Shown: in pieces, positions 1 to 6,579 of the stretch
Layout: each line of letters starts with the position of its first letter
Position numbering within the stretch: position 1 is the first letter of the stretch
Source: Cytobacillus luteolus
GTDB taxonomy: Bacteria; Bacillota; Bacilli; Bacillales; Bacillaceae_L
Direction: 5' to 3'
Assembly (NCBI RefSeq): GCF_017873715.1
Contig: NZ_JAGGKM010000004.1
Coordinates: 124,001 to 188,000 of the forward strand
DNA: 64,000 nt
Made by a program: the position numbers and the translations under genes
Notes under the pieces: generated by a model
Databases searched by the model: none
What the model was told of the DNA's origin: nothing
What the model saw: only the letters and a program-made list of their open reading frames with translations

Positions 1-101
1 AAGTCTGTAATAATTCCTTTTATGCCACGCTCCACTAAGCTTTTAGGTGATATTTCAAATACACTCTTCACATGTTCATCCGGTAGAAATAGTTTTAACA
101 C
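1..101 (-). CDS. yqeG: YqeG-family HAD phosphatase, 5' end only
   Basis: Only the first 33 codons are inside the window; the gene continues past the left edge. The product begins VLKLFLPDEHVKS and goes on to KGIITD, where the last Asp is the expected first catalytic aspartate of a HAD IIIA phosphatase. The proposed start is GTG at 101-99, with GAGGGTG about 11 bases upstream. The match is to the remembered N-terminus of B. subtilis YqeG, and the divergent sda neighbour is also found next to yqeG there. The substrate is not known from sequence. The exact start is less certain than the identity. Confidence 0.8.
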   Translation of the reverse strand, partial: MLKLFLPDEHVKSVFEISPKSLVERGIKGIITD

Positions 102-259
102 TTGTGTTACACACCCTCGTCTTTTTATTAGTAATTCTGCATTACATCATATCGAAAATACTCATATCTTTCAAAAAATATGACAATATTCGGCTAAAAT
201 AGAAGAATTTTTAACAAAATACAAAAATTTTTCGACAAAAGTCCTTCCGTTTCAACACT

Positions 260-358
260 TGTGGATAAACTTATACACATTTTCCATATTGATAATTATA
301 GTTTTCTAAGATTTACCAACAACATATCAACAGGTTATCCACTTTTTTCTGTGGATAA
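260..358. promoter_or_regulatory. Cluster of four DnaA-box-like sites upstream of sda
   Basis: Four nonamers match or nearly match the DnaA box TTATNCACA. They are TGTGGATAA at 260-268 (box on the minus strand), TTATACACA at 271-279, TTATCCACT at 335-343 (one mismatch) and TGTGGATAA at 350-358 (minus strand). They lie between the yqeG start and sda. In B. subtilis, sda transcription is known to be DnaA-controlled, so this cluster probably links replication status to sda expression. The rest of 102-516 is AT-rich and I could not place a confident sigma-A promoter in it. Confidence 0.8.
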
Positions 359-516
359 CAGAACGATTGTTCTATACGTTTATTCATGATAGAGTAAGGG
401 TACAAGCATGACATAACCTACTATTGTATTTACATTATATAGATTTTAGAACTTATTTACCCCTTTAATATCAATAATTATTTTAGGAGGTGACTTGCCA
501 AAAGTGGCAGGCCATT

Positions 517-657
517 ATGAGAAAATTATCTGATGAATTGTTAATCGAATCATATTTTAAAGCAAGAGAATTAAGACTGAGCAGTGATTTCATCCTTTTG
601 ATTGAGACAGAAATTAAACGTAGATCTTTATCACATAGAATTAGAGTATCATCTTAA
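517..657 (+). CDS. sda: Sporulation checkpoint inhibitor Sda (46 aa)
   Basis: This 46-residue protein begins [16 protein letters not shown] and ends [12 protein letters not shown], nearly the same as B. subtilis Sda in length and sequence. Sda is an antiparallel helical hairpin that binds the dimerisation/phosphotransfer domain of the sensor kinases KinA/KinB. It stops phosphate flow to Spo0A while replication is ongoing or damaged. The ATG follows a strong AGGAGGTG about 20 bases upstream, with a weaker GGCAGG closer to the start. DnaA-type boxes lie 160-260 bases upstream. A hairpin terminator follows at once and is shared with the convergent psd. Confidence 0.95.
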   Translation: MRKLSDELLIESYFKARELRLSSDFILLIETEIKRRSLSHRIRVSS

Positions 658-680
658 AGAGCCACTTACTGGCTCTTTTT
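656..680. terminator. Bidirectional terminator between sda and psd
   Basis: AAAGAGCC at 656-663 pairs with GGCTCTTT at 671-678 around a 7-base loop, with a T-run on the right and an A-run at the left. It can end sda transcripts going right and psd transcripts going left. Confidence 0.8.
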
Positions 681-1468
681 TATTGCTCTTTTATAGTTCC
701 AATCTTTTCTCCTACTTTGACTTCTGTTCCCTCTTTTAGAGTAGCTAAAGGCTGAAAACTGTTCTTTTCAAATAATAAAACAACTGTTGATCCAAATGTA
801 AAATACGCAATTTCTTCACCTTTTGATAATGCCTCATTTTTATGAGTTGTTTCAATACTATTTACAAACATCGCACCCACTTTTACAATCGCCATATGCT
901 GGCCACCCGGTTGCTTTACCTCAGTGATCGTTCGATAATTTTTCGATAGAGGGTCTTTTCCGTACTTTAACCCTAGTTTGTTGACCGGATAGGATTTGGT
1001 ACCAAGAGTCCATTGATTCGTTATTACTCCTGTTGTTGGGCTATGAATTCTATGGTAGTGACTTGGACTTAAATAGAGAAGGACAAATGTACCACCAATG
1101 TACTTTTGCAGTGCGTTGTCATCTCCTAACATCTCGCGAGCGGAATAGGGTTTAGCTTTCACTTCAATTATATTTTTTTCAGTGATTAGTCCATGTTTTT
1201 CAAATACAGCATCAACCGGACTTACTATGGAGTCTAATGATTGGTCTACTGGTCTGTTTCCTTCTTTAAGCTTTCGAATAAAAAAGCTATGTAAGGTATT
1301 ATAGTTATCCAACGTGCCTTCCATTTCATCTTGGTTAATTTTATAGGTGGATGCAAATGAAGGTATGATAAACGAACTGTATTTTGATTGAGCAAACTTT
1401 TTTAGAGCATTGGAGACGAAACGGTTATTTGTTAATTCGATTAGGAAACGATAAACATATGTAAGCAA
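680..1468 (-). CDS. psd: Phosphatidylserine decarboxylase proenzyme
   Basis: This 262-aa enzyme decarboxylates phosphatidylserine to phosphatidylethanolamine at the cytoplasmic membrane. The FGST motif near residue 225 is the self-cleavage site at which Gly-Ser splits and the serine becomes the pyruvoyl cofactor of the small alpha chain. Family-typical SPVDAVFEKHG (charge-relay Asp) and SPSHYHRIHSP (His) are present. The length matches the short bacterial class. It faces sda convergently and appears monocistronic; pssA is not in view. The start is the ATG at 1468 after a GGAGGAAG-type site. Confidence 0.95.
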   Translation of the reverse strand: MLTYVYRFLIELTNNRFVSNALKKFAQSKYSSFIIPSFASTYKINQDEMEGTLDNYNTLHSFFIRKLKEGNRPVDQSLDSIVSPVDAVFEKHGLITEKNIIEVKAKPYSAREMLGDDNALQKYIGGTFVLLYLSPSHYHRIHSPTTGVITNQWTLGTKSYPVNKLGLKYGKDPLSKNYRTITEVKQPGGQHMAIVKVGAMFVNSIETTHKNEALSKGEEIAYFTFGSTVVLLFEKNSFQPLATLKEGTEVKVGEKIGTIKEQ

Positions 1469-1615
1469 TGAATCTTCCTCCTACAGGGCTTGAATCAGAT
1501 AGGTATACTTTTCCACGAGTGCTATTATAACACTTAGCTTGGATGTCTACTATTATTATTTCATTGGCTGTATAATTGATACCCCTTTTTATATATGTAG
1601 GTTTCACACTTACTT

Positions 1616-1743
1616 GTTGATTTTAGCCGAAGGCACTCGCTTTCCGCGGACGGTCCGTGAGCCTCCTCGTCGCGTTGCTCCTGCGGGGTCTCACTTTGAC
1701 GCGCTGCTCCCGCAGGAGTCTTGTGCCTTCGGCTGAAATCAAC
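1616..1743 (+). repeat. Dispersed inverted-repeat element, copy A
   Basis: This 128-bp non-coding element begins GTTGATTTTAGCCGAAGGCAC and ends with the near-perfect reverse complement GTGCCTTCGGCTGAAATCAAC. The core carries GCGG/CCTCCTCG/TGCGGGGTCTC blocks also seen at 6.4 kb and 45.0 kb. Flanks share further similarity among copies (ACACT...; CATAGTG...), so the true ends may be about 10 bases farther out. It lies between the pepF 3' end and the psd 5' end. A 65-codon open frame across it is not a gene. The remainder of 1469-1822 holds only the pepF terminator. Confidence 0.85.
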
Positions 1744-1781
1744 ATAGTGTTAAAATTAACATTGACTTTAATTAGCCATAT

Positions 1782-1816
1782 AAAAAAAGCACTTATCAAC
1801 TTAAGATAAGTGCTTT
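1782..1816 (-). terminator. Terminator of pepF
   Basis: AAAGCACTTATC (1786-1797) pairs with GATAAGTGCTTT (1805-1816). On the minus strand a run of seven T follows, just after the pepF stop. Confidence 0.85.
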
Positions 1817-1822
1817 CCGTAA

Positions 1823-3616
1823 TTAGTTTGTGAGTGATAAGAATTCTTCTACGTCTTTTATTGATAGTTTGACTGCTTTGTCCCAGAATTCTGGTTGGGT
1901 TAGGTCTACTCCTAGGTGTTTTTGGGCTAGGTCTTCGACTGTCATGCTAGCAGTGTCTTTTAATAGTGCAATGTATTTTTCTTCGTAATCTGTACCTTCT
2001 TCAAGTGCTTTAGCATAGATACCTAGTGAGAATAGGTAGCCAAACGTATACGGGAAGTTATAGAAAGGAACGCCTGTGATATAGAAATGCATTTTTGAAG
2101 CCCAGAATGATGGGTGATATTGATCTAGTGCATCACAATAAGCTGTTCTTTGTGCATTTTCCATTAATTCATTTAGACGTTCAGAACTTACAATTCCTTG
2201 TTTGCGTTCTTCATAGAACGAAGTTTCAAAGATAAAACGAGCGTGTATGTTCATATAGAATGCTACACTTCGTTGAATCTTATCTTCTAGTAGAGCAAGT
2301 CTTTCATCTTCACTCTTTGCATTTTTAACAGATGCATCAGCAACAATCATTTCTGCAAAAGTTGAGGCAGTTTCAGCCACGTTCATTGCATAGCTACGAT
2401 TTAATGTGTGTACGCCTTTCATCGCATGTTGATGGAATGCATGACCCAACTCATGAGCTAGAGTTGATACATTTGATGGTGTTCCTGAGAAAGTCATAAA
2501 GATACGAGATTGGTCACTTTCTGGGAAACTTGTGCAGAATCCACCTGGTCTTTTCCCAACACGATCTTCTGCTTCAATCCAACGGTCTTCAAAAGCTTTC
2601 TTCGTAAACTCTGTAAGTTCAGGTCCAAAATGACTAAATTGCTCTAGGATAAATTCTGCACCCTCTTGATACGTAACTGAACTTTCCGTTTTACTAATTG
2701 GCGCATCTAGGTCAAACCAGCTTAATTTCTCAAGTCCTAGAATTTTAGCTTTACGATTTAAATATTCAACAAACGGAGCTTTATTGTCTGAGATTACTTT
2801 CCACATTGTATCCAATGTTTGTTGAGACATTCTATTAATATCTAATGGCTCTTTTAATACTTCGTCCCAGTTTCTTTGCTTATATACATTTAAACGGAAT
2901 CCAGCTAAATGGTTTAAAGAAGCAGCAAAATAATCAGATTGTTCGCCCCATGCTTTTTCCCAGCTTTCAAATACAGTTTTTCGTACATTTCGGTCTTTAT
3001 TAGAAAACTTATTATGAGCTTGACCCGCAGATAATTCCTTAACTTCACCATTTTCTTCAAATGGAATCTTAAGATTACCTACAATCGTATCATAAAATTG
3101 ACCCCAAGCATGATAGCCATCAATTCCAAGGCTATTGATTAATGCTTCTTGTTCAGTTGATAATTTTTCTTTCGCACGATTTCTGCGCTCATTTAATACA
3201 TACGAAATTTCTTGAAATGGCTCTTCGCTTAATAACGCTTCAAAAACAGGTTGATCGATTGAAACAAGTTTTTGGTCAAATGTAGTTAATACGGTTTGAA
3301 AGGCTGCACTAACTTGTGTAACTTTACCACGAAGTGAATTTGCTTTTTTATCAGTGGTGTCCTGTGCTTGAAGGCAGCCGACAAATGCCCCAGCTTGACG
3401 AAGCTTACTTCCAACCACTACGAAAGCAGAGATTATAGATGATAACGCTTCTTTATCATTCGCATTGGTTGGAACAGCAAAGTCTTGTACTAAATTAGAA
3501 AAGCTTTCTAATTCAGTTTGTAATTCCTCAAGATGAGCAGCAAATTGTGGGGAATTGCTTCCTCCTTCAAAAAATACGTCTAAATCCCATGTTTGTTGGT
3601 ATGTAGCAGTAGTCAT
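1823..3616 (-). CDS. pepF: Oligoendopeptidase F (M3 family)
   Basis: This zinc metallopeptidase of about 597 aa hydrolyses small oligopeptides in the cytoplasm. HELGHAFHQH near residue 385 is the HExxH zinc site, and the downstream NVAETASTFAEM segment supplies the third zinc ligand (Glu). The open frame extends upstream to 3643, but AGAGGAGAAAAAC sits directly before the ATG at 3616 (MTTATYQQTWDL). That start is preferred because the nine extra residues would overlap the ribosome-binding site. It is monocistronic, with its own terminator. Confidence 0.95.
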   Translation of the reverse strand: MTTATYQQTWDLDVFFEGGSNSPQFAAHLEELQTELESFSNLVQDFAVPTNANDKEALSSIISAFVVVGSKLRQAGAFVGCLQAQDTTDKKANSLRGKVTQVSAAFQTVLTTFDQKLVSIDQPVFEALLSEEPFQEISYVLNERRNRAKEKLSTEQEALINSLGIDGYHAWGQFYDTIVGNLKIPFEENGEVKELSAGQAHNKFSNKDRNVRKTVFESWEKAWGEQSDYFAASLNHLAGFRLNVYKQRNWDEVLKEPLDINRMSQQTLDTMWKVISDNKAPFVEYLNRKAKILGLEKLSWFDLDAPISKTESSVTYQEGAEFILEQFSHFGPELTEFTKKAFEDRWIEAEDRVGKRPGGFCTSFPESDQSRIFMTFSGTPSNVSTLAHELGHAFHQHAMKGVHTLNRSYAMNVAETASTFAEMIVADASVKNAKSEDERLALLEDKIQRSVAFYMNIHARFIFETSFYEERKQGIVSSERLNELMENAQRTAYCDALDQYHPSFWASKMHFYITGVPFYNFPYTFGYLFSLGIYAKALEEGTDYEEKYIALLKDTASMTVEDLAQKHLGVDLTQPEFWDKAVKLSIKDVEEFLSLTN

Positions 3617-3725
3617 TGTTTTTCTCCTCTCATGGTTAAGCATGGTATGTAATACAAAATTATTTAGATAACCTAAATATTATTATAAAGGTAATTTTAA
3701 AATATTTCTACAATTTAATCATCTT

Positions 3726-3766
3726 AAAAATAGTCAGCTGACAAACAGATTGTTTGTAAGCTGACT
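3726..3766 (-). terminator. Terminator of the Gly/Tyr-rich small gene
   Basis: AGTCAGCT (3732-3739) pairs with AGCTGACT (3759-3766), extended by ACAAACA/TGTTTGT inside the stem. On the minus strand TATTTTTA follows. Confidence 0.8.
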
Positions 3767-3775
3767 GTTAAAGAA

Positions 3776-3943
3776 CTACTTTCCGTAATAATTATAGTAA
3801 TAGTAGCCTCCGCCTAATACGAGTAATAGTATTAGGAGTACTACAATCAATCCAAAGCCATATCCACGACCACCATATCCATAGCCAGTTGGACCATAAG
3901 CTGGATAACCATACCCTCCGTATGGATAATATCCGTATGGCAT
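3776..3943 (-). CDS. Small Gly/Tyr-rich single-pass membrane protein, YjcZ-like
   Basis: This protein of about 55 aa begins MPYGYYPYGGYGYPAYGPTG. It has a Gly/Tyr/Pro-rich head (residues 1-30), a hydrophobic helix FGLIVVLLILLLVLGGG (about 31-47) and a tail YYYYNYYGK. The layout resembles the short YjcZ-type sporulation/coat-associated proteins of Bacillus (Gly-rich head followed by a single membrane helix). GAAGGAGG sits 8 bases before the ATG at 3943; a TTG six codons upstream would lie inside that site and is rejected. Function is unknown, and a sporulation role is inferred only from resemblance and the sigK neighbour. Confidence 0.65.
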   Translation of the reverse strand: MPYGYYPYGGYGYPAYGPTGYGYGGRGYGFGLIVVLLILLLVLGGGYYYYNYYGK

Positions 3944-4089
3944 GTTAAAAGCCTCCTTCAACTTTAGAAATAATGATATTTCCCCTATATAAATAACCTA
4001 TTCAACAATCTGTACAACGTAAGGGCGAATACACAGTTTTAATGAAAAAAATGGTCCGTATCCTGAATCAACTTATATAGTAATTAAGA

Positions 4090-4272
4090 GTGGATTGAAG
4101 CGGAAGGCACTTGACTCCTGCGGGAGATAGAGGAAAGGTCGAGACCCCGCAGACGGAACGTCGAGGAGGCTTGACTTCCTCCCCGATGGGAATTCGCTCT
4201 TGAAAAAGCCGACAGTTGGGCTTTTTCATAATTCCCCGCGGAAAGCAAGTGCCTGCAGCGGAAAGGAACGGA
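4090..4272 (-). repeat. Dispersed inverted-repeat element, copy B (long form)
   Basis: This copy is inverted relative to A, D, E, F and G. Its ends are GGATTGAAGCGGAAGGCACTTG and the matching CAAGTGCCTGCAGCGGAAAGG. Positions 4181-4233 are an extra segment of about 53 bp with nested hairpins (TGAAAAAGCC...GGGCTTTTTCA inside GGGAATT...AATTCCC), shared only with copy E. It lies in the 500-bp region between the divergent small gene at 3.9 kb and sigK. Nothing else in 3944-4444 could be supported, including a clear sporulation promoter. Confidence 0.85.
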
Positions 4273-4444
4273 CTATGAACAATTTGACAAATAAATTAAG
4301 AAATACAAAAACGAAATGTTATTCATTTTTTTATAGGTACAGACACAAACAAGCTTCCTCGTACATAAGAATGAATTAATAGGTATTTGCCTATTCTTTC
4401 CCGTACTAAAAAAGCAAGTTTTTTACTAATGTGGAGGTGAAGGA

Positions 4445-5158
4445 ATGTCAGCATTATTAACTACGCTCGGATATTTCATTAAGGAATTACTATTTTTAGT
4501 CTCCTATGTAAAAAACAATGCCTTTCCACAACCCCTATCAAGTTCTGATGAAAAAAAATACTTACGTTTAATGGCAGAGGGTGACGAACACGCTCGTAAC
4601 TTACTAATTGAGCATAACCTCAGATTAGTCGCCCATATTGTAAAAAAGTTTGAAAACACTGGGGAAGATACAGAAGATCTCATTTCAATCGGTACAATTG
4701 GCTTAATTAAGGCCATAGAAAGTTACTCTGAAGGTAAAGGGACTAAACTAGCCACCTATGCTGCGAGGTGTATAGAAAATGAGATCTTAATGCATCTGCG
4801 AGCATTGAAAAAAACAAAGAAAGATGTATCTTTACATGATCCAATTGGCCAGGATAAAGAGGGAAATGAGATTAGCTTAATTGATGTTCTCAAATCCGAA
4901 GCAGAAGATGTTATCGAAACAATTCAACTTAATATGGAACTTGAAAAGATTAAGGAGTATATCGATATTCTAGACGGTAGGGAAAAGGAAGTCATTGTGG
5001 GAAGATTTGGGCTTGATTTGAAAAAAGAAAAAACACAAAGAGAAATCGCTAAGGAATTAGGGATATCTAGGAGCTATGTATCAAGAATAGAAAAACGTGC
5101 ATTAATGAAGATGTTTCATGAGTTTTATAGAGCAGAAAAAGAGAAGCGAAGAATTTAA
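4445..5158 (+). CDS. sigK: RNA polymerase sporulation sigma factor SigK, uninterrupted
   Basis: This 237-aa mother-cell sigma factor of late sporulation is complete in one frame. The N-terminal hydrophobic pro-sequence [20 protein letters not shown] is expected to be removed by SpoIVFB, leaving a mature form that starts near YVKNNAF. Region 2 contains [12 protein letters not shown] and the -10-recognition stretch [12 protein letters not shown]. Region 4 contains the helix-turn-helix [20 protein letters not shown]. It is nearly identical to B. subtilis SigK through both halves. No skin-type element splits it, so no DNA rearrangement is needed to make it functional. GGAGGTGAAGGA precedes the ATG. 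Confidence 0.97.
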   Translation: MSALLTTLGYFIKELLFLVSYVKNNAFPQPLSSSDEKKYLRLMAEGDEHARNLLIEHNLRLVAHIVKKFENTGEDTEDLISIGTIGLIKAIESYSEGKGTKLATYAARCIENEILMHLRALKKTKKDVSLHDPIGQDKEGNEISLIDVLKSEAEDVIETIQLNMELEKIKEYIDILDGREKEVIVGRFGLDLKKEKTQREIAKELGISRSYVSRIEKRALMKMFHEFYRAEKEKRRI

Positions 5159-5169
5159 GAGGAAACAAA

Positions 5170-5197
5170 AACACAGTGAAGATTCACTGTGTTTTTT
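5170..5197 (+). terminator. Terminator of sigK
   Basis: AACACAGTGAA and TTCACTGTGTT form an 11-bp stem with a 2-base GA centre, followed by a T-run, 11 bases after the sigK stop. Confidence 0.9.
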
Positions 5198-5209
5198 AAT
5201 GTTAGTATT

Positions 5210-5290
5210 TTAAGCCTCTGCACTAATTTCTGTTCCGATAATAAGTGCGATAGATACAGTTATAACAAGCCCCATTACGATTGAGAACAT
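5210..5290 (-). CDS. 26-residue hydrophobic peptide, function unknown
   Basis: The reading frame MFSIVMGLVITVSIAL...TEISAEA is 26 residues long. A single membrane helix (residues 2-19) is followed by a short acidic tail. GGAGGTG sits 6 bases before the ATG, which is strong for a chance frame. A possible sigma-A promoter, TTTACT then 17 bases then TATAAG, lies upstream on the same strand at about 5332-5360. The yrzI-cluster terminator separates it from that cluster, so it is its own unit and runs convergent to sigK. I do not recognise a family; a small membrane regulator or a toxin-like peptide are both possible. Confidence 0.5.
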   Translation of the reverse strand: MFSIVMGLVITVSIALIIGTEISAEA

Positions 5291-5419
5291 GTTTGCCACC
5301 TCCATGATTACCTAAGTAATACTTTTCTTACTTATAATTTATCACTTTTTTACAGTAAAAATGGTAGGCGACTTTGAACGTTCTGTTACTATAAATTGTC
5401 AACTTTGTGAAGAACAGGT

Positions 5420-5453
5420 CAAAAGCAAAGCGCCTGATTTCTCAGGCGCTTTG
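5420..5453 (-). terminator. Terminator of the yrzI cluster
   Basis: CAAAGCGCCTGA (5426-5437) and TCAGGCGCTTTG (5442-5453) form a perfect 12-bp stem with a 4-base loop. CTTTTG follows on the minus strand. Confidence 0.8.
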
Positions 5454-5463
5454 TTATACATTA

Positions 5464-5535
5464 TTAAGCCTTTTTAGACTTAGTTTCTTTTTTCTCAAAA
5501 ATTATGGTTAATAGTAATACATGTAACGATAACAT
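5464..5535 (-). CDS. Short YrzI-like peptide (23 aa)
   Basis: The 23-residue frame MLSLHVLLLTIIFEKKETKS ends in KKA. Its N-terminus follows the YrzI pattern (Met, short hydrophobic run, LTI, then charged residues), so it looks like a shortened member of the family. ATAGGAGGATTATCAG precedes the ATG, a good ribosome-binding site. It is the last gene before the cluster terminator. The protein is so short that it could be a decayed copy, but the intact site and stop argue for translation. Confidence 0.5.
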   Translation of the reverse strand: MLSLHVLLLTIIFEKKETKSKKA

Positions 5536-5623
5536 CTGATAATCCTCCTATCATGTTGTTAGGTGGAATCTTTCTCCACAAATAGCCAATTAAGAATAAT
5601 ATTTACTTTATAATACATACTCT

Positions 5624-5785
5624 TTACCACCTTTCTAAATATGAATATAAACCTAAATTGAAATCATCTTGGGCTGATGGGTTTGTTCTTTTCCCTTCAA
5701 TTTCTCGCATAAAAGCTTCACGATCAACCGTTTTAGGAGCACGTTTCTCCAAAGTAATTGTTAAAAAGAATAAATGAAATGTCAT
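5624..5785 (-). CDS. YrzI-family small protein (53 aa)
   Basis: The product begins MTFHLFFLTITLEKRAPKT, which matches the YrzI signature M-T-x-x-L-F-F-x-T-I/V-x-x-x-K-R, and continues with a polar, charged C-terminus to YSYLERW. The family (Bac_small_YrzI) is described as probable sporulation-related and often occurs as tandem copies in Bacillus; its biochemical function is unknown. AGAGGAAAC precedes the ATG at 5785. It sits between two other copies on the same strand. Assignment rests on the N-terminal motif and the tandem context. Confidence 0.7.
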   Translation of the reverse strand: MTFHLFFLTITLEKRAPKTVDREAFMREIEGKRTNPSAQDDFNLGLYSYLERW

Positions 5786-5864
5786 AATCTACTGTTTCCT
5801 CTCTTTTATAGAAGTTCGGTATAAATTTTTTATTGTTGGTTTCAATCGTAGTAATTATAATCAT
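5733..5864 (-). CDS. Possible 43-aa ORF overlapping the yrzI copy
   Basis: A frame beginning MIIITTIETNNKKFIPNFYK ends FNNYFGETCS. It has a convincing GAGAGGAG about 6 bases before the ATG and overlaps the start of the 53-aa YrzI gene in another frame by 53 bases. The position suggests either a leader peptide coupled to the next gene or a remnant. I recognise no homologue. It is listed because of the ribosome-binding site, with low confidence. Confidence 0.3.
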   Translation of the reverse strand: MIIITTIETNNKKFIPNFYKREETVDYDISFILFNNYFGETCS

Positions 5865-5901
5865 CCTGATTCTCCTCTCGTTTTTTAAAAATAAATTTTA
5901 A

Positions 5902-6042
5902 TTAATTTGTATAAAACATTGTGATTTGGCGGTCTTTCATTTCATCATACATTTTTTGCACATTTTGTTCGTGCTGAATTTCTTCAATTGTTCTTTTTCT
6001 CTTATTTACAGAAATCGTTAGAAAAAATAGATTTAGTGTCAT
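5902..6042 (-). CDS. yrzI: YrzI-family small protein (46 aa)
   Basis: The product begins MTLNLFFLTISVNKRKRTIE and ends DRQITMFYTN. It closely resembles B. subtilis YrzI (46 residues, MTLNLFF start, polar tail). AAAGGAGGTGATATAT gives a near-ideal ribosome-binding site for the ATG at 6042; an upstream in-frame start at 6114 would cross a terminator hairpin and is rejected. Only 34 bases separate this ATG from the hairpin upstream. Its transcript therefore probably enters from the promoter near 6.3 kb, reading through two terminators. Function of the family is unknown. Confidence 0.8.
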   Translation of the reverse strand: MTLNLFFLTISVNKRKRTIEEIQHEQNVQKMYDEMKDRQITMFYTN

Positions 6043-6069
6043 ATATATCACCTCCTTTAAATTTGGGCA

Positions 6070-6102
6070 CAAAAAAGCCACAGTTGTATAATGTACTGTG
6101 GC
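6070..6102 (-). terminator. Second tandem terminator before yrzI
   Basis: GCCACAGT (6077-6084) and ACTGTGGC (6095-6102) form the stem and TTTTTT follows on the minus strand. The arms are almost the same as those of the hairpin at 6121-6149, so the two can exchange pairing partners. Confidence 0.85.
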
Positions 6103-6114
6103 ATAAATAGGCAT

Positions 6115-6149
6115 AAAAAAGCCACAGAGACACTATTCGTCACTGTGGC
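6115..6149 (-). terminator. First tandem terminator after the leader ORF
   Basis: GCCACAG (6121-6127) and CTGTGGC (6143-6149) pair, continued by GAC/GTC after one mismatch. TTTTTT follows on the minus strand. It starts 30 bases after the stop of the 26-codon leader frame. Confidence 0.85.
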
Positions 6150-6178
6150 ATGAATGCAAATTAAATAAATAAGTGCAA

Positions 6179-6259
6179 TTAATTCATTACCATGGCGGTC
6201 GAATAGATTGTTACATATGCAATTTTAGAACCTTTTTTCATACCAGCTTTATTAATCAC
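6179..6259 (-). CDS. 26-residue leader-type peptide upstream of yrzI
   Basis: The GTG-started frame reads MINKAGMKKGSKIAYVTIYS then TAMVMN. GGAGGT lies 8 bases before the GTG. A later ATG (residue 7) has no comparable site. The frame is preceded by a strong sigma-A promoter at 6300-6328 and followed by two intrinsic terminators before the first yrzI copy. This arrangement looks like an attenuator leader, although the peptide has no obvious run of one amino acid. No family is recognised. It could instead be an independent peptide gene. Confidence 0.5.
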   Translation of the reverse strand: MINKAGMKKGSKIAYVTIYSTAMVMN

Positions 6260-6299
6260 GTTACTCGACCTCCTTCAATGAATTATTATTACAGAGGTA

Positions 6300-6328
6300 A
6301 TTATATCCAAAACAATTACCAATGTAAA
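6300..6328 (-). promoter_or_regulatory. Sigma-A promoter for the leader/yrzI unit
   Basis: Reading the minus strand, TTTACA (6328-6323), a 17-base spacer and TATAAT (6305-6300) give a near-consensus promoter. The expected start is near 6293, about 34 bases before the GTG at 6259. Confidence 0.75.
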
Positions 6329-6398
6329 CCCCTTTTACTAAAAAAAGGTAAAATTTATATTATTGGCTGTGTTTCAACTTATGTTAGTTTACTCACTA

Positions 6399-6527
6399 TG
6401 TTGATTTCTGCTGCAGGCACGAGACTCCTGCGGGAGAAGTGTGTCAATGTGAGACCCCGCAGGCGCAAAGCGACGAGGAGGCTCACGGACCACCCGCGGA
6501 AAGCGAGTGCCTGCAGCAGAAATCAAC
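6399..6527 (-). repeat. Dispersed inverted-repeat element, copy C
   Basis: The outermost 21 bases are perfect inverted repeats: GTTGATTTCTGCTGCAGGCA followed by C, and the reverse complement at 6507-6527. The element is inverted relative to A and G and belongs to their subfamily (CACTCGC, GGTCCGTGAGCCTCCTCG when read on the minus strand). It lies between the leader-peptide promoter and the yrhC terminator. Apart from the promoter, nothing else is seen in 6260-6540. Confidence 0.9.
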
Positions 6528-6543
6528 AGTAGAGTGTATAAAA

Positions 6544-6579
6544 CAAAAAAATCCTTCCCTAATTTAATTAGGAAAGGAT
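6544..6579 (-). terminator. Terminator of yrhC
   Basis: ATCCTTcCCTAAT and ATTAGgAAAGGAT pair around a short AT loop. TTTTTTTG follows on the minus strand, just after the yrhC stop. Confidence 0.85.

Noticed and set aside
1539-1736. 65-codon frame on plus strand
   Set aside because: It runs through repeat copy A and has no ribosome-binding site; equivalent frames in other copies do not keep the same product.
4270-4440. Sigma-E/sigma-K promoter for sigK
   Set aside because: CATAAGAAT resembles a -10 only loosely, and no matching -35 at the right spacing was found.
6173-6532. 119-codon plus-strand frame
   Set aside because: It overlaps the leader peptide, its promoter and repeat copy C; composition is that of the repeat, with no start signal.
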